Source: Rhodospirillales bacterium (lineage in GTDB: Bacteria; Pseudomonadota; Alphaproteobacteria; Rhodospirillales; Defluviicoccaceae). From it: 64,000 bases of DNA. The stretch spans positions 434,001-498,000 of the forward strand of contig JADJXQ010000002.1 in assembly GCA_016710335.1 (NCBI GenBank), read 5' to 3'. Of this stretch, positions 29,286 to 37,807 are shown piece after piece (the stretch's first letter is position 1; the number at the start of each line of letters is the position of its first letter). The notes below the pieces were generated by a model. The model was not told the origin of the DNA and searched no databases. It saw only the letters and a program-made list of their open reading frames with translations. A program made the translations under genes and the position numbers.

Positions 29286-29860
29286 GCAATGACAAGCGCG
29301 GCAGGTCGGCTGTAGACGGGGAGGAACGCCGGTGGCGGTGGCGGTGGCGGTGGCGTCGCGCCTTCGCCAGCGCCAACTTGGCGTGGGGTTCGGCTTCGCG
29401 TGGGGGTTCGGCTTCGCGTGGGGGTTCGGCTTCGCGTGGGGGTTCGGCTTCGACAGAGTAACGCCAGTCGATGCGCCCAGGGCGATCCGTGAACACGGCG
29501 GCTGAACCGGCGATCCGCAGTCACGACTTGGCAGTCACGCAGCTCTGCCAGAGCCAGGTAGAAGCAGTCGTAGGCCGGGTGTGCGAGAGCGACTGCCATA
29601 TGGGTCGCCATGCTCGACAGAACTTCGTGCGCGACGCGCTCAGCGAACAGCATTGGCGCTATCTCTGCGATAATGTCTGTTTGCCGCTCGGTGCGTTCGC
29701 CCAGGCGCCACAGCCGCCAAGCCGCATTGCAAAGCTCCGCAACCACCAGATCCGGGGCAGCCAAGGTCTCGCCACTGCTCAACAAGTGCACCGCGTCGTC
29801 GCTTCCCGGCTCATCCACGAACATCTTGAGAGCCACGGAGGCATCAATGACCAGCGTCAC
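29144..29860 (-). CDS. vapC: PIN-domain toxin (VapC/FitB type) with aberrant C-terminal tail
   Basis: PIN ribonuclease toxin. Residues 1-~135 are a complete VapC with the acidic active-site set D6 (VIDASVAL), E42 (AELCNAAW), D98 (AYDCFYLALAE) and D116 (TADRRF). Family members normally end soon after the WAHRLALL segment. Here the frame runs another ~100 residues: four RSRTPT-like units from an 18-bp repeat, a run of prolines, and then antisense sequence of the DUF533 gene. The natural stop has probably been lost, or the tail is untranslated noise. The start overlaps the antitoxin stop (ATGA). Confidence 0.83.
   Translation of the reverse strand: MTLVIDASVALKMFVDEPGSDDAVHLLSSGETLAAPDLVVAELCNAAWRLWRLGERTERQTDIIAEIAPMLFAERVAHEVLSSMATHMAVALAHPAYDCFYLALAELRDCQVVTADRRFSRRVHGSPWAHRLALLCRSRTPTRSRTPTRSRTPTRSRTPRQVGAGEGATPPPPPPPPAFLPVYSRPAALVIAYAVPSTPNCRWTSASTSGLRPRRWPRPWMYARSAGVSTSMASSEAA
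29381..29451 (-). repeat. 18-bp tandem repeat (four copies) at the end of vapC
   Basis: One 17-bp unit (29381-29397) and three identical 18-bp units (starting 29398, 29416, 29434). The 17-bp unit lacks one G, so the array itself shifts the frame relative to its own period. It encodes the RSRTPT repeats in the vapC frame. Confidence 0.9.
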
Positions 29861-30090
29861 TGCTCGTCACGGATGGCCCGAATCACATCTTCCGCCATCG
29901 TTCGATGATGGGTGGCGGTGAGGGCGCGACAGTGAGCCAAATCTGCAAGCAAGTCATCTTGGCTCGGCTTGCGAGCCGCAGTCAGGATTTCCCGCAGTTC
30001 TTGTTCCAGCGAAGCTCCCTTCGCTGAAGCGCGTTTTTTGAGCGAAGCAACCACTTTGTCGCTCAGATTCCGGACGATGACCTGCGCCAT
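29857..30090 (-). CDS. FitA/VapB-type ribbon-helix-helix antitoxin
   Basis: 77 residues. The N-terminal RHH domain is typical of FitA: MAQVIVRNLSDKVVASLKKRA, followed by a second helix ASLEQELREILTAA. The C-terminal part (LLADLAHCRALTATHHRTMAEDVIRAIRDEQ, cited as LLADLAH and MAEDVIRAIRDE) would bind the toxin. It precedes and overlaps vapC by ATGA, the usual order of FitAB/VapBC. Antitoxins of this type repress their own operon, and a palindrome lies just upstream. Confidence 0.9.
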   Translation of the reverse strand: MAQVIVRNLSDKVVASLKKRASAKGASLEQELREILTAARKPSQDDLLADLAHCRALTATHHRTMAEDVIRAIRDEQ

Positions 30091-30116
30091 GACCGATCCG
30101 CACTGTTGATAGCATC

Positions 30117-30126
30117 ATGATATCAT
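30117..30126. promoter_or_regulatory. Palindrome upstream of fitA/vapC, candidate operator
   Basis: Perfect 10-bp palindrome atgatatcat, 26 bp before the antitoxin start, within an AT-rich stretch that is the likely promoter. The FitA family binds inverted repeats at this location. Inference from position only. Confidence 0.4.
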
Positions 30127-30265
30127 CATCGCCGCGGAGCTCGAGCCGTTCGTCGCCGGCAGGACGGCGTCTCCTGGCTCAAGATCTTGCGCTGCGAGGC
30201 GCAGCTTTACGGAAGCGCAACGAATCCGGACTGCCGCGACAGAGAGCAGGCGACCCGGGAGGCGC

Positions 30266-33004
30266 TCACACCAACTGGCCGTGGCAGTGTTTGTATTTTT
30301 CGCCGGAGCCGCACGGGCAGGTTGCGTTGCGGGAGACACGGCCCCACGTCGCCGGATCGCGCGGGTCCGCGTCGTCGGTCGCCTGGCGCGAGCGGACAGG
30401 GGCGGCGGTGACCGCCGCCTCGCCGGCGCCGGGCCCTTCCTGTTCCGATTGCAGGGCGGGATCGCGGCGGGTTTCGTGCATCTCGCGCTGCTGCAATCGC
30501 CGCTCCTGGTTTCGCGCCTCGGCCAGTTCTTCATCGCCCGGCAGGCGCAACTCGACGTGGGAAAGCACCAGGGTCACCCGTTCGCGCAAGCGCTCCAGCA
30601 TGGCCTCGAACAGCTCGAAGGCTTCCCTCTTGTACTCATTGAGCGGATCGCGCTGGGCGTAGGCGCGGAGCCCGATGCCCTGACGCAAGTGATCGAGATT
30701 GAGCAGGTGCTCCTTCCAGATCTGGTCGAGGATCTGAAGCAGCAGGCTCTTTTCGACCATGCGCATGACGTCGACGCCGTAGTTGGCCGCCTTCTCCGCC
30801 ATGCGGCGATCGGCGGCCGCTTGGAGGCGTTCGCGGATCTCGGCATCGGCGATGCCTTCTTCCTGCGCCCACTCGGCGAGCGGCAGGTCCATGCCGAAGA
30901 TGCGCAGCACCTCGGCATGCAGGCCCGCCATGTTCCATTGCTCGGCATAGGCCTTCTCTGGGATGAATCGCGACACCAAGTCGTCGATCAGTTGATGCCG
31001 ATAATGCGCCACCTCGTCCGCCACGTCGTCCGCGGTCATCATCTCCCGGCGCTGCTCGTAGATGACCTTGCGCTGGTCGTTCATGACGTTGTCGAACTTG
31101 AGGAGGTTCTTGCGGATGTCGAAGTTGCGCGCCTCGACCTTCTGCTGAGCCTTCTCGAGCGCCTTGTTGACCCACGAGTGGACGATCGCCTCGCCCTCTT
31201 CGAGACCCAACTTTTTCAGCATGCCGTCGATGCGCTCCGAGCCGAAGATGCGCATCAGGTCGTCTTCCAGCGACAGGTAGAACTTGGAAGTGCCGGGGTC
31301 GCCCTGACGGCCGGAACGGCCGCGCAACTGGTTGTCGATGCGGCGGCTCTCATGTCGCTCGGTGCCGATGATGTAGAGGCCGCCGGCGGCGATCACCTTC
31401 TGCTTGTCGGCTTCGACCTCGGCACGGACGCGGGCGATGCCGGCGGTATCGGCCGGGTCGTTGATCTCCTGGCGGATGCGCATATCCGGATTGCCGCCGA
31501 GCTGGATGTCGGTGCCGCGGCCTGCCATGTTGGTGGCGATGGTCACCGCGCCCGAACCGCCGGCCTGGGAGATGATCGAGGCTTCCTGCTCATGGTAGCG
31601 GGCGTTGAGGACGCTATGCGCAATCTTTTTCTTCTTCAGCAGCGCCGCCAGGTGCTCGGACTTCTCGATCGACGTGGTGCCGACGAGGCACGGCTGGCCG
31701 CGTGACTTGCAGTCCTCGATGGTGGCGACGATGGCGTCGTACTTTTCGGCGGCGGTGCGATAGACCTCGTCGTCGTGGTCGATGCGGACGCACGCAACGT
31801 TGGTCGGCATGTCGACGACTTCGAGGTTGTAGATCTCCTGGAACTCTCCGGCCTCCGTCATCGCGGTGCCGGTCATGCCGGCGAGCTTCGGGTAATTGCG
31901 GAAATAGTTCTGGAAGGTGATCGAGGCGAGGGTCTGGTTCTCTTGCTGGATGGCTACGCCTTCCTTGGCCTCGAGTGCCTGATGCAGCCCCTCGGAGTAG
32001 CGGCGGCCTTCCATCATGCGACCGGTGAATTCGTCGATGATCACCACCCGGCCGTCCTTGACGATGTAATCGGTGTCGTGGCTGAACAGCTTGTGGGCGC
32101 GAAGAGCCTGGTTGGCGTGATGGACGAGGGAGACGTTGTGCAGGTCGTAGAGGCCGCCCTCGGTGAGCATGCCAGCCTCGCGCAGCAACTCCTCCATCCG
32201 CTCCATGCCGGTCTCGGTGAAGGAGACGGCGCGCGCCTTCTCGTCCTTCTCGAAGTCGTCGTCGACGAGACGGGGGATCAGGCGGTCGATGCGGGTGTAG
32301 AGCTCCGACGAATCCTCGGCAGGCCCGGAGATGATCAGCGGCGTTCGCGCCTCGTCGATGAGGATCGAATCCACCTCGTCGACGATGGCGAAGTTGAACG
32401 GCCGCTGGACCATGTCCTCCAGGCGGAATTTCATGTTGTCGCGGAGGTAGTCGAAACCGAACTCGTTGTTGGTGCCGTAGGTGACGTCGCAGGCGTACTC
32501 CCGCTGGCGTTCCTGATCGCTCAGGCCATGCACGATGCAGCCGACGGTGAGGTCGAGAAACTTGTAGATGGCGCCCATCCACTCGGCGTCGCGGCGGGCG
32601 AGATAGTCGTTGACCGTCACCACGTGCACGCCCTTGCTCTCCAGCGCGTTCAGATAGACGGCCAGCGTCGCGACGAGGGTCTTGCCTTCGCCGGTCTTCA
32701 TCTCGGCGATCTGGCCGCGGTGGAGCACGATGCCGCCCAGCAGCTGAACGTCGAAGTGACGCTGGCCGAGAGTGCGCTTGGCCGCCTCGCGGACGGTGGC
32801 GAAGGCCTCGACGAGCAGGTTGTCGATCGTCGCGCCCTCGGCGATGCGGCGCCGGAACACCCAGGTTCGGTCGCGCAGATCTTCGTCCGACAGCGCCTCA
32901 AGCTCGGGCTCGAGGGCGTTGATGGCGGCGACGTTCTTGTGGAGTCCCTTCAGGTAACGCTCGTTGGCGGTGCCGAACATCCGCCGGGCGATGGCGCCAA
33001 ACAT
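30266..33004 (-). CDS. secA: Preprotein translocase ATPase SecA
   Basis: Motor of the Sec pathway that drives preproteins through SecYEG, 912 residues. Visible are the N-terminal MFGAIARRMFGTANERYLKG, Walker A MKTGEGKTLVATL, the DEVDSILIDEARTPLIISG Walker B block, helicase motif NMAGRGTDIQLGG, RRIDNQLRGRSGRQGDPG, and the C-terminal zinc motif CPCGSGEKYKHCHG (SecB/lipid-binding tail). The ATG at 33004 is preceded by GAGGAG at good spacing; a GTG two codons earlier is too close to it. It lies downstream of prfB on the same strand. Confidence 0.97.
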   Translation of the reverse strand: MFGAIARRMFGTANERYLKGLHKNVAAINALEPELEALSDEDLRDRTWVFRRRIAEGATIDNLLVEAFATVREAAKRTLGQRHFDVQLLGGIVLHRGQIAEMKTGEGKTLVATLAVYLNALESKGVHVVTVNDYLARRDAEWMGAIYKFLDLTVGCIVHGLSDQERQREYACDVTYGTNNEFGFDYLRDNMKFRLEDMVQRPFNFAIVDEVDSILIDEARTPLIISGPAEDSSELYTRIDRLIPRLVDDDFEKDEKARAVSFTETGMERMEELLREAGMLTEGGLYDLHNVSLVHHANQALRAHKLFSHDTDYIVKDGRVVIIDEFTGRMMEGRRYSEGLHQALEAKEGVAIQQENQTLASITFQNYFRNYPKLAGMTGTAMTEAGEFQEIYNLEVVDMPTNVACVRIDHDDEVYRTAAEKYDAIVATIEDCKSRGQPCLVGTTSIEKSEHLAALLKKKKIAHSVLNARYHEQEASIISQAGGSGAVTIATNMAGRGTDIQLGGNPDMRIRQEINDPADTAGIARVRAEVEADKQKVIAAGGLYIIGTERHESRRIDNQLRGRSGRQGDPGTSKFYLSLEDDLMRIFGSERIDGMLKKLGLEEGEAIVHSWVNKALEKAQQKVEARNFDIRKNLLKFDNVMNDQRKVIYEQRREMMTADDVADEVAHYRHQLIDDLVSRFIPEKAYAEQWNMAGLHAEVLRIFGMDLPLAEWAQEEGIADAEIRERLQAAADRRMAEKAANYGVDVMRMVEKSLLLQILDQIWKEHLLNLDHLRQGIGLRAYAQRDPLNEYKREAFELFEAMLERLRERVTLVLSHVELRLPGDEELAEARNQERRLQQREMHETRRDPALQSEQEGPGAGEAAVTAAPVRSRQATDDADPRDPATWGRVSRNATCPCGSGEKYKHCHGQLV

Positions 33005-33142
33005 CAACACTCCTCAGGGCATGAAAAGAGCGGCGCAGGGCGGAAGCCCTCAATCCGCGGACTCTCCAGAGATAGAACGAGGGCCTTGGCGTGTCAACGC
33101 GGGCTCCGGGAGCCTCTGCGCGCATGAAGGCCGCTCGGCCGG

Positions 33143-34277
33143 TCAAGCATTGCCGGATGCGGACTGGCGACTGCCGTCTCCGGCGCGGAGGGCCAACGCG
33201 GCAGAGAGGAAGTCGTCGATGTCGCCGTCGAGGACCGCCTGGGTGTTGGAGGTCTCGACGGCGGTGCGGAGATCCTTGACCATCTGGTAAGGCTGCAGCA
33301 CGTACGATCGGATCTGGTGGCCCCAGCCGATGTCGCTCTTGGAGTCGTACTGGGCCTGGGCGGCGGCCTCGCGCTTGCGCATCTCCAGCTCGTAGAGGCG
33401 GGCGCGCAGCATCTTCATCGCGGCGGCGCGGTTCTTGTGCTGGGAGCGGTCGTTCTGGCACTGCACGACGATGCCGGTCGGCAGATGGGTCATGCGCACG
33501 GCGCTGTCGGTCTTGTTGACGTGCTGCCCACCGGCCCCGGCGGCCCGGTAGGTGTCGATGCGGAGGTCCTTGTCCAGCACCTCGATGTCGACGGTGTCGT
33601 CGATGACCGGATAGACGCCGACCGAGGCGAAGCTGGTATGGCGGCGGGCGCCGGAGTCGAACGGCGAGATGCGCACCAGGCGATGCACGCCGCTTTCGGT
33701 CCTCAGCCAACCGTAGGCATCGGCGCCGTTGACGCGGAACGTCGCCGACTTGATGCCGGCTTCCTCACCCGGGCTCTCCTCGATCCACTCGGCCTTGAAA
33801 CGGCGACGCTCCGCCCAGCGCAGGTACATGCGCGAGAGCATCTCCGCCCAGTCCTGGGCCTCGGTGCCGCCGGCGCCGGCATGGACCTCGACGAAGCAAT
33901 CATTGCCATCCGCCTCGCCGGACAGGAGGGAGCGGATTTCGGCGTGACCGATGTCGCGTCCGAGCCGGTTCAAGGCAGCCTCGGCCTCGGCGACGACGGC
34001 CGCGTCGCCTTCGGCCTCGCCGAGCTCGATCAGCTCCAGGTTTTCGGCAAGCTCGCGCTCGAGCGTGTCCAGATCACCGATGCGCTGTTCCAAGCGGGTC
34101 CGCTCGCGCATGATAGCTTGCGCGCGCTCGGGATCCTCCCAGAGGTTGGGATCTTCGGCTTCGGCGTTCAGTTCCTCGAGGCGCCGAGCTGAGGCATCGT
34201 AGTCAAAGATGCCTCCTCAGCCGCTTCAGTGCCGCACGGGCCTCCTCTGCAACGGCTTCGATCTCTGCGCTCATCAT
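33143..34277 (-). CDS. prfB: Peptide chain release factor 2, with programmed +1 frameshift
   Basis: RF2 terminates translation at UGA and UAA. The first frame starts at adjacent ATG codons (34277 or 34274) and encodes MSAEIEAVAEEARAALKRL then RRHL before an in-frame TGA at 34205-34203. The +1 frame continues DYDASARRLEELNAEAEDPN to the end. The shift site is CTTTGAC preceded, three bases upstream, by the Shine-Dalgarno-like AGGAGG, as in the classic autoregulated prfB. Downstream are the RF2 anticodon-like ISPFDS and the catalytic AGGQHVNKTD. The total is about 370 residues. It should be annotated with ribosomal slippage. Confidence 0.95.
34199..34216 (-). promoter_or_regulatory. prfB programmed frameshift signal
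   Basis: On the minus strand: AGGAGG, then CAT, then CTT TGA C. Low RF2 leads to pausing at UGA and slippage of the CUU tRNA to UUU, which raises RF2 synthesis. The spacing is identical to that of the Escherichia coli site, and the SD-like hexamer differs at one base. Confidence 0.9.
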
Positions 34278-34365
34278 CCAGGTCCGATGTGTCTTCCGAT
34301 TCCAGCTGTTTAGCGACCGATCGGCAATCCTGCAAGGCAAACCGGGCCCAGCGAGCCGGCGCCGG

Positions 34366-34995
34366 TCAGGCAAGCCGGTCGGTCTGGTCGGGAGCTTCGC
34401 CCTCGCCGTTTCCCTGATCTACCGATCCCGACTCCGATGCGCCGGCAACGGTCTCGGCCTCCGCTTCCACGCTCGGCTCCGTCTCTTTGGGGCCGACCGC
34501 TTCGGCGTCCGAAAGATAACCCTTCCCCACCCGATAGGCGGTTCGCACCACCTCCGTGACCATGCCGACCCGGCGGTAGTCCTCGTCGTAGTCGTTGAGG
34601 CCGTCCAGGTTGGCTAGCACCGGGTCGGAGCGCCACAACAGTCGCAGCGCCTGGCGGCGGATTTCCTCCGGCACGTGCGCCTGCAGGAACACCCGGTAGT
34701 CCGAAGCGGCGTCCAGGCTCTCGAGACTGGGCAGGTCGGGCGGTGCGGCGGGCGGTGCGGCAGGCGGAGCGGCGGGCGGTGCGGCGGGCGGTGCGGCGGG
34801 ATGTGTCGCCGGATCCGCCATGGCCAGGTTGGGCGGCGGACCCGGCCCTTCGCCGGTCGCCGGCGGCGGTCGAGACGCCGTCGCGGTGCCGTCCTTGGAT
34901 GCGCCTTCGCGCTCTTCCAGTCCGGCCCGCTTCAACCGGGACCATCGGGACAATCCGCTTTCGGCGCCGCCGCGCCGGCGGTGGCTATCGGGCAT
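34366..34995 (-). CDS. DUF3306 domain protein
   Basis: 209 residues. The N-terminus SGLSRWSRLKRAGLEE is the family start. A low-complexity linker of APPA repeats (12-bp tandem units) follows. The conserved core is YRVFLQAHVPEEIRRQALRLLWRSDPVLANLDGLNDYDEDYR. The C-terminus is acidic. It overlaps the DUF3305 gene upstream by 11 bp. DUF3306 proteins occur with DUF3305, polyferredoxins, TorD-like chaperones and formate dehydrogenase genes; the role is unknown. No signal peptide. Confidence 0.85.
   Translation of the reverse strand: MPDSHRRRGGAESGLSRWSRLKRAGLEEREGASKDGTATASRPPPATGEGPGPPPNLAMADPATHPAAPPAAPPAAPPAAPPAAPPDLPSLESLDAASDYRVFLQAHVPEEIRRQALRLLWRSDPVLANLDGLNDYDEDYRRVGMVTEVVRTAYRVGKGYLSDAEAVGPKETEPSVEAEAETVAGASESGSVDQGNGEGEAPDQTDRLA
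34735..34800 (-). repeat. 12-bp tandem repeat encoding APPA units in the DUF3306 gene
   Basis: About five units of a 12-bp GC-rich repeat, one of them with an a/g variant pair, which expand a proline-alanine linker in frame. Confidence 0.8.
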
Positions 34996-35584
34996 GGCGC
35001 CCTCCGCCGAGAAACGATCCGGACTTTGGCTTCTGCTTGCGCTTGACGAAAGGCTCGTCCACGTGATGTCGGTCGAGGAACGCCTGGACCCACGCCGCTA
35101 CCGGCGGCGGCATACGCACCGCGTCTACCGTCTCCTCGCCGCTGTCGAGATAATCCTGCGCCTCGAACGGACACGCCGTGACCAGAAATGGCTCGACTCC
35201 CCGTCCCTCCCCGGGTTCGTCCCGCCCGTGTTCTATTTGCATGGCGTCATTCCGATCGTCATTGCGCGGACGCAGGACAACGTACAGCAGCGGTTCGGGC
35301 GCCGACAGGTTCTGGCGGTAGCCGGCGGTGCCGCTTCGATGCAAAGTCAACTCCAGGTGACCGGCGTAGTAGCGCGTCCAACCGGATCCCGTTTCGAGAA
35401 TACACCCCGGCTCTGCAGAGCCGCTGCCGGGGATGACGGCAATGGTCCGCCACGTCTCCCCCGTCCACCGGCTCAGCGCGCTTCGCTTCTCGACGACGAC
35501 GCCAATGGTCATGGACGCCGAAGTGGCAGTCCCGGGTCGTCCAGCTTCGGCGTTCACTGTGCTACCGTTCGTCACTGCCTGCAT
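34985..35584 (-). CDS. DUF3305 domain protein
   Basis: About 199 residues with the start uncertain. The family core begins MTIGVVVEKRSALSRWTGETWRTIAVIPG and continues GWTRYYAGHLELTLHRSGTAGYRQNL, LLYVVLRP, and PFLVTACPFEAQDYLDSGEETVDAVRMPPPVAAWVQ (cited in parts). No good ribosome-binding site helps to choose among ATGs at 35584 and 35512; only the core from 35512 is supported by conservation. It is the first gene of the leftward pair and divergent from the polyferredoxin gene. Function unknown; tied by context to formate dehydrogenase-type redox modules. Confidence 0.8.
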   Translation of the reverse strand: MQAVTNGSTVNAEAGRPGTATSASMTIGVVVEKRSALSRWTGETWRTIAVIPGSGSAEPGCILETGSGWTRYYAGHLELTLHRSGTAGYRQNLSAPEPLLYVVLRPRNDDRNDAMQIEHGRDEPGEGRGVEPFLVTACPFEAQDYLDSGEETVDAVRMPPPVAAWVQAFLDRHHVDEPFVKRKQKPKSGSFLGGGRHAR

Positions 35585-35736
35585 TCGGATACATTGCATT
35601 TGGGACCGAATGTGCGCCACACCAAGGGCGCACGCCCGCTTGGGGCTGTATTTCGCGGACGGGACCCGATATGTAGGGCGGACCAGCCATAACACACCCC
35701 TTCGAGCTTGAAGAGAGGGGCCGGGAGGCAGCGCTG

Positions 35737-37797
35737 ATGAAGGTGCACGGCAGGCGCGTCCTCGTCTGCAACTGCGAACGCACCATGACGCCGGACGCGG
35801 CGCGCATTGCGGCGGCGCTGGGCGCCGAGGCTCCCGTTGTTCACTCTCATCTGTGCCGCACCCAGATTGATGCCTTCCGCGAGGCCGTCGGCGGCGGCGA
35901 ACCGCTGCTCGTCTGCTGCACCCAGGAAGCAGCCCTGTTCGGCGAGGTCGCAGTCGCCGTGCGTCCTGACGCCGACGTGGCGTTCGTCAATATCCGCGAG
36001 CGCGCCGGCTGGTCGGCGGAGGGGCGGCGTGCCCACGCCAAGATGGCGGCGCTGATCGCCGAAGCGGCGCTCGACATCCCACCGACGCCGGCGGTGACCA
36101 TCAAGTCCGCCGGCGTCTGCCTGGTGTACGGGCCTGCGGATGTGGGCATTGCGGCGGCGCGGCGCGTCGCCGGACGCCTCAGCGTCACCTGCCTTGTCAG
36201 CGACGGGACCGGCGCGTTGCCTCCGAGCGTCCGAGACGTCGCCCTGTTCGCCGGGCGCATTCGCGAGGCGAAGGGGCACATGGGGGCGTTCGAAGTGGTG
36301 GTCGACGGCTTCGCGGTCTGTCGCGCCTCCGCCCGGGAGGCATTAGCCTTCGAGGCCGGCCGGGACGGCGCCCGCTCTATCTGCGACGTGATCCTCGACC
36401 TTTCGGGCGGCGCGCCGCTGTTTCCGGCCGCCGACAAGCGCGATGGTTATGTGCGCGCGGAACCGTCGGATCCGGTGGCGATCCAGCGCGCCCTGTTCGA
36501 TATCGCCGATCTGGTGGGCGAGTTCGAGAAACCCAGATACGTGCGGGTGGATCCGTCGATCTGCGCCCATTCGCGCAATGGCATCGTCGGCTGCACCAAC
36601 TGCCTAGACGTGTGCCCGACAGCGGCGATCACTCCGGTCGGTGACCATACTGCCGTCGATGCGCCTGTTTGCTCCGGCCATGGCGCTTGCGCCTCGGTAT
36701 GCCCGACGGGCGCCATCGTGTTCGACCTTCCGCGCGGCCCGGCCCTGTTCGAGCGGCTGCGCGTATTGACCCGCACCTATCGCAATGCCGGCGGCGGCGA
36801 CATGGTGTTACTGATCCACGACCCGCGCCACGGCGACGAGATGATCGACATCATTGCCCGCACCGGCGGCGGCCTGCCGGCCAACGTGGTGCCCTTCCCG
36901 GTGACCGAGATCACCATGGTCGGGCTCGACCTCCTGCTCACCGCGCTGGCCTACGGTGTCGCGCAGGTGCGGATCCTCGCGGCGCCCGAGCATCGCGACG
37001 CGCTGGATCCGCTGCGTCGCCATGCCGAGTTGGTGGAGACCGTGATGACCGGCCTCGGGTACGTCGGCAACCGGATTGTCATCGGGGAGGCAGCGGATCC
37101 GGGCGATCTGGAACGGGACCTGGCCGAGCCGCCGCCGCCGTCGCTGGCGAACCCCGCCACCCACCGCGTCACCGGCGAGAAGCGCACCACGCTCACTCTC
37201 GCTCTCGACCATCTCCGTCGCGACGCTCCGGAGCCGGTCGACGTGCTGGCCCTGCCGGCGGGGGCGCCGTTCGGGGAAGTGCGGCTCAGCCTGGACCGGT
37301 GTACGCTGTGCCTCGCCTGCGTCGGCGTCTGCCCGATGGCGGCGCTCGGCGACAACCCGGATCGCCCGCAACTCACGTTCACCGAGATCAACTGCGTGCA
37401 ATGCGGGCTTTGCCGCAACACCTGTCCGGAGAACGCCATCGCGCTGACGCCGCGGCTGAACTTCGCGGCAGGTGCGAGGAGGCCCGCCACCCTGAAGGAG
37501 GAAGCGCCGTTTCACTGCATCCGCTGCGGCAAGCCGTTCGGAACGCAGTCGACCATCACCCGCCTGGTGGAGCGGCTGGCCGGCCACTCCATGTTCGCCG
37601 GCGCCGGTCGTATCGATGCAATAAAAATGTGCGAGGACTGCCGGGTCATTGCCCAGTTCGACGCGCCACAGCCAATGGCCGGCGGTCAACGGCCACGGCC
37701 GCGGACGACGGACGACGACCTGCGCGAGAGGGAGCGAGACCAGGTGGAGAAACAGCGCGCCGCCGGCATCGACCCTGCGGACAAGACCACGACCTGA
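35737..37797 (+). CDS. Polyferredoxin-like 4Fe-4S protein
   Basis: 686 residues. It has two pairs of ferredoxin cluster motifs: CAHSRNGIVGCTNCLDVCP (from ~276) with CSGHGACASVCP (~312), and CTLCLACVGVCP (~522) with CVQCGLCRNTCP (~553). A late pair, CIRCGKPFG (~594) and CEDCR, looks like a separate zinc or Fe-S site. The N-terminal ~230 residues (RVLVCNCERTM, LLVCCTQEAALFGEV) resemble a heterodisulfide-reductase-like fold. GGAGG precedes the ATG. It leads the rightward operon with DUF6352 and DUF6494 genes. Likely a cytoplasmic electron carrier; its partner is not in the window. Confidence 0.87.
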   Translation: MKVHGRRVLVCNCERTMTPDAARIAAALGAEAPVVHSHLCRTQIDAFREAVGGGEPLLVCCTQEAALFGEVAVAVRPDADVAFVNIRERAGWSAEGRRAHAKMAALIAEAALDIPPTPAVTIKSAGVCLVYGPADVGIAAARRVAGRLSVTCLVSDGTGALPPSVRDVALFAGRIREAKGHMGAFEVVVDGFAVCRASAREALAFEAGRDGARSICDVILDLSGGAPLFPAADKRDGYVRAEPSDPVAIQRALFDIADLVGEFEKPRYVRVDPSICAHSRNGIVGCTNCLDVCPTAAITPVGDHTAVDAPVCSGHGACASVCPTGAIVFDLPRGPALFERLRVLTRTYRNAGGGDMVLLIHDPRHGDEMIDIIARTGGGLPANVVPFPVTEITMVGLDLLLTALAYGVAQVRILAAPEHRDALDPLRRHAELVETVMTGLGYVGNRIVIGEAADPGDLERDLAEPPPPSLANPATHRVTGEKRTTLTLALDHLRRDAPEPVDVLALPAGAPFGEVRLSLDRCTLCLACVGVCPMAALGDNPDRPQLTFTEINCVQCGLCRNTCPENAIALTPRLNFAAGARRPATLKEEAPFHCIRCGKPFGTQSTITRLVERLAGHSMFAGAGRIDAIKMCEDCRVIAQFDAPQPMAGGQRPRPRTTDDDLRERERDQVEKQRAAGIDPADKTTT

Positions 37798-37807
37798 AGG
37801 AAAAGCG

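Noticed and set aside
29381..29451. CRISPR-like array
   Set aside because: The units are contiguous with no spacers; it is a simple tandem repeat.
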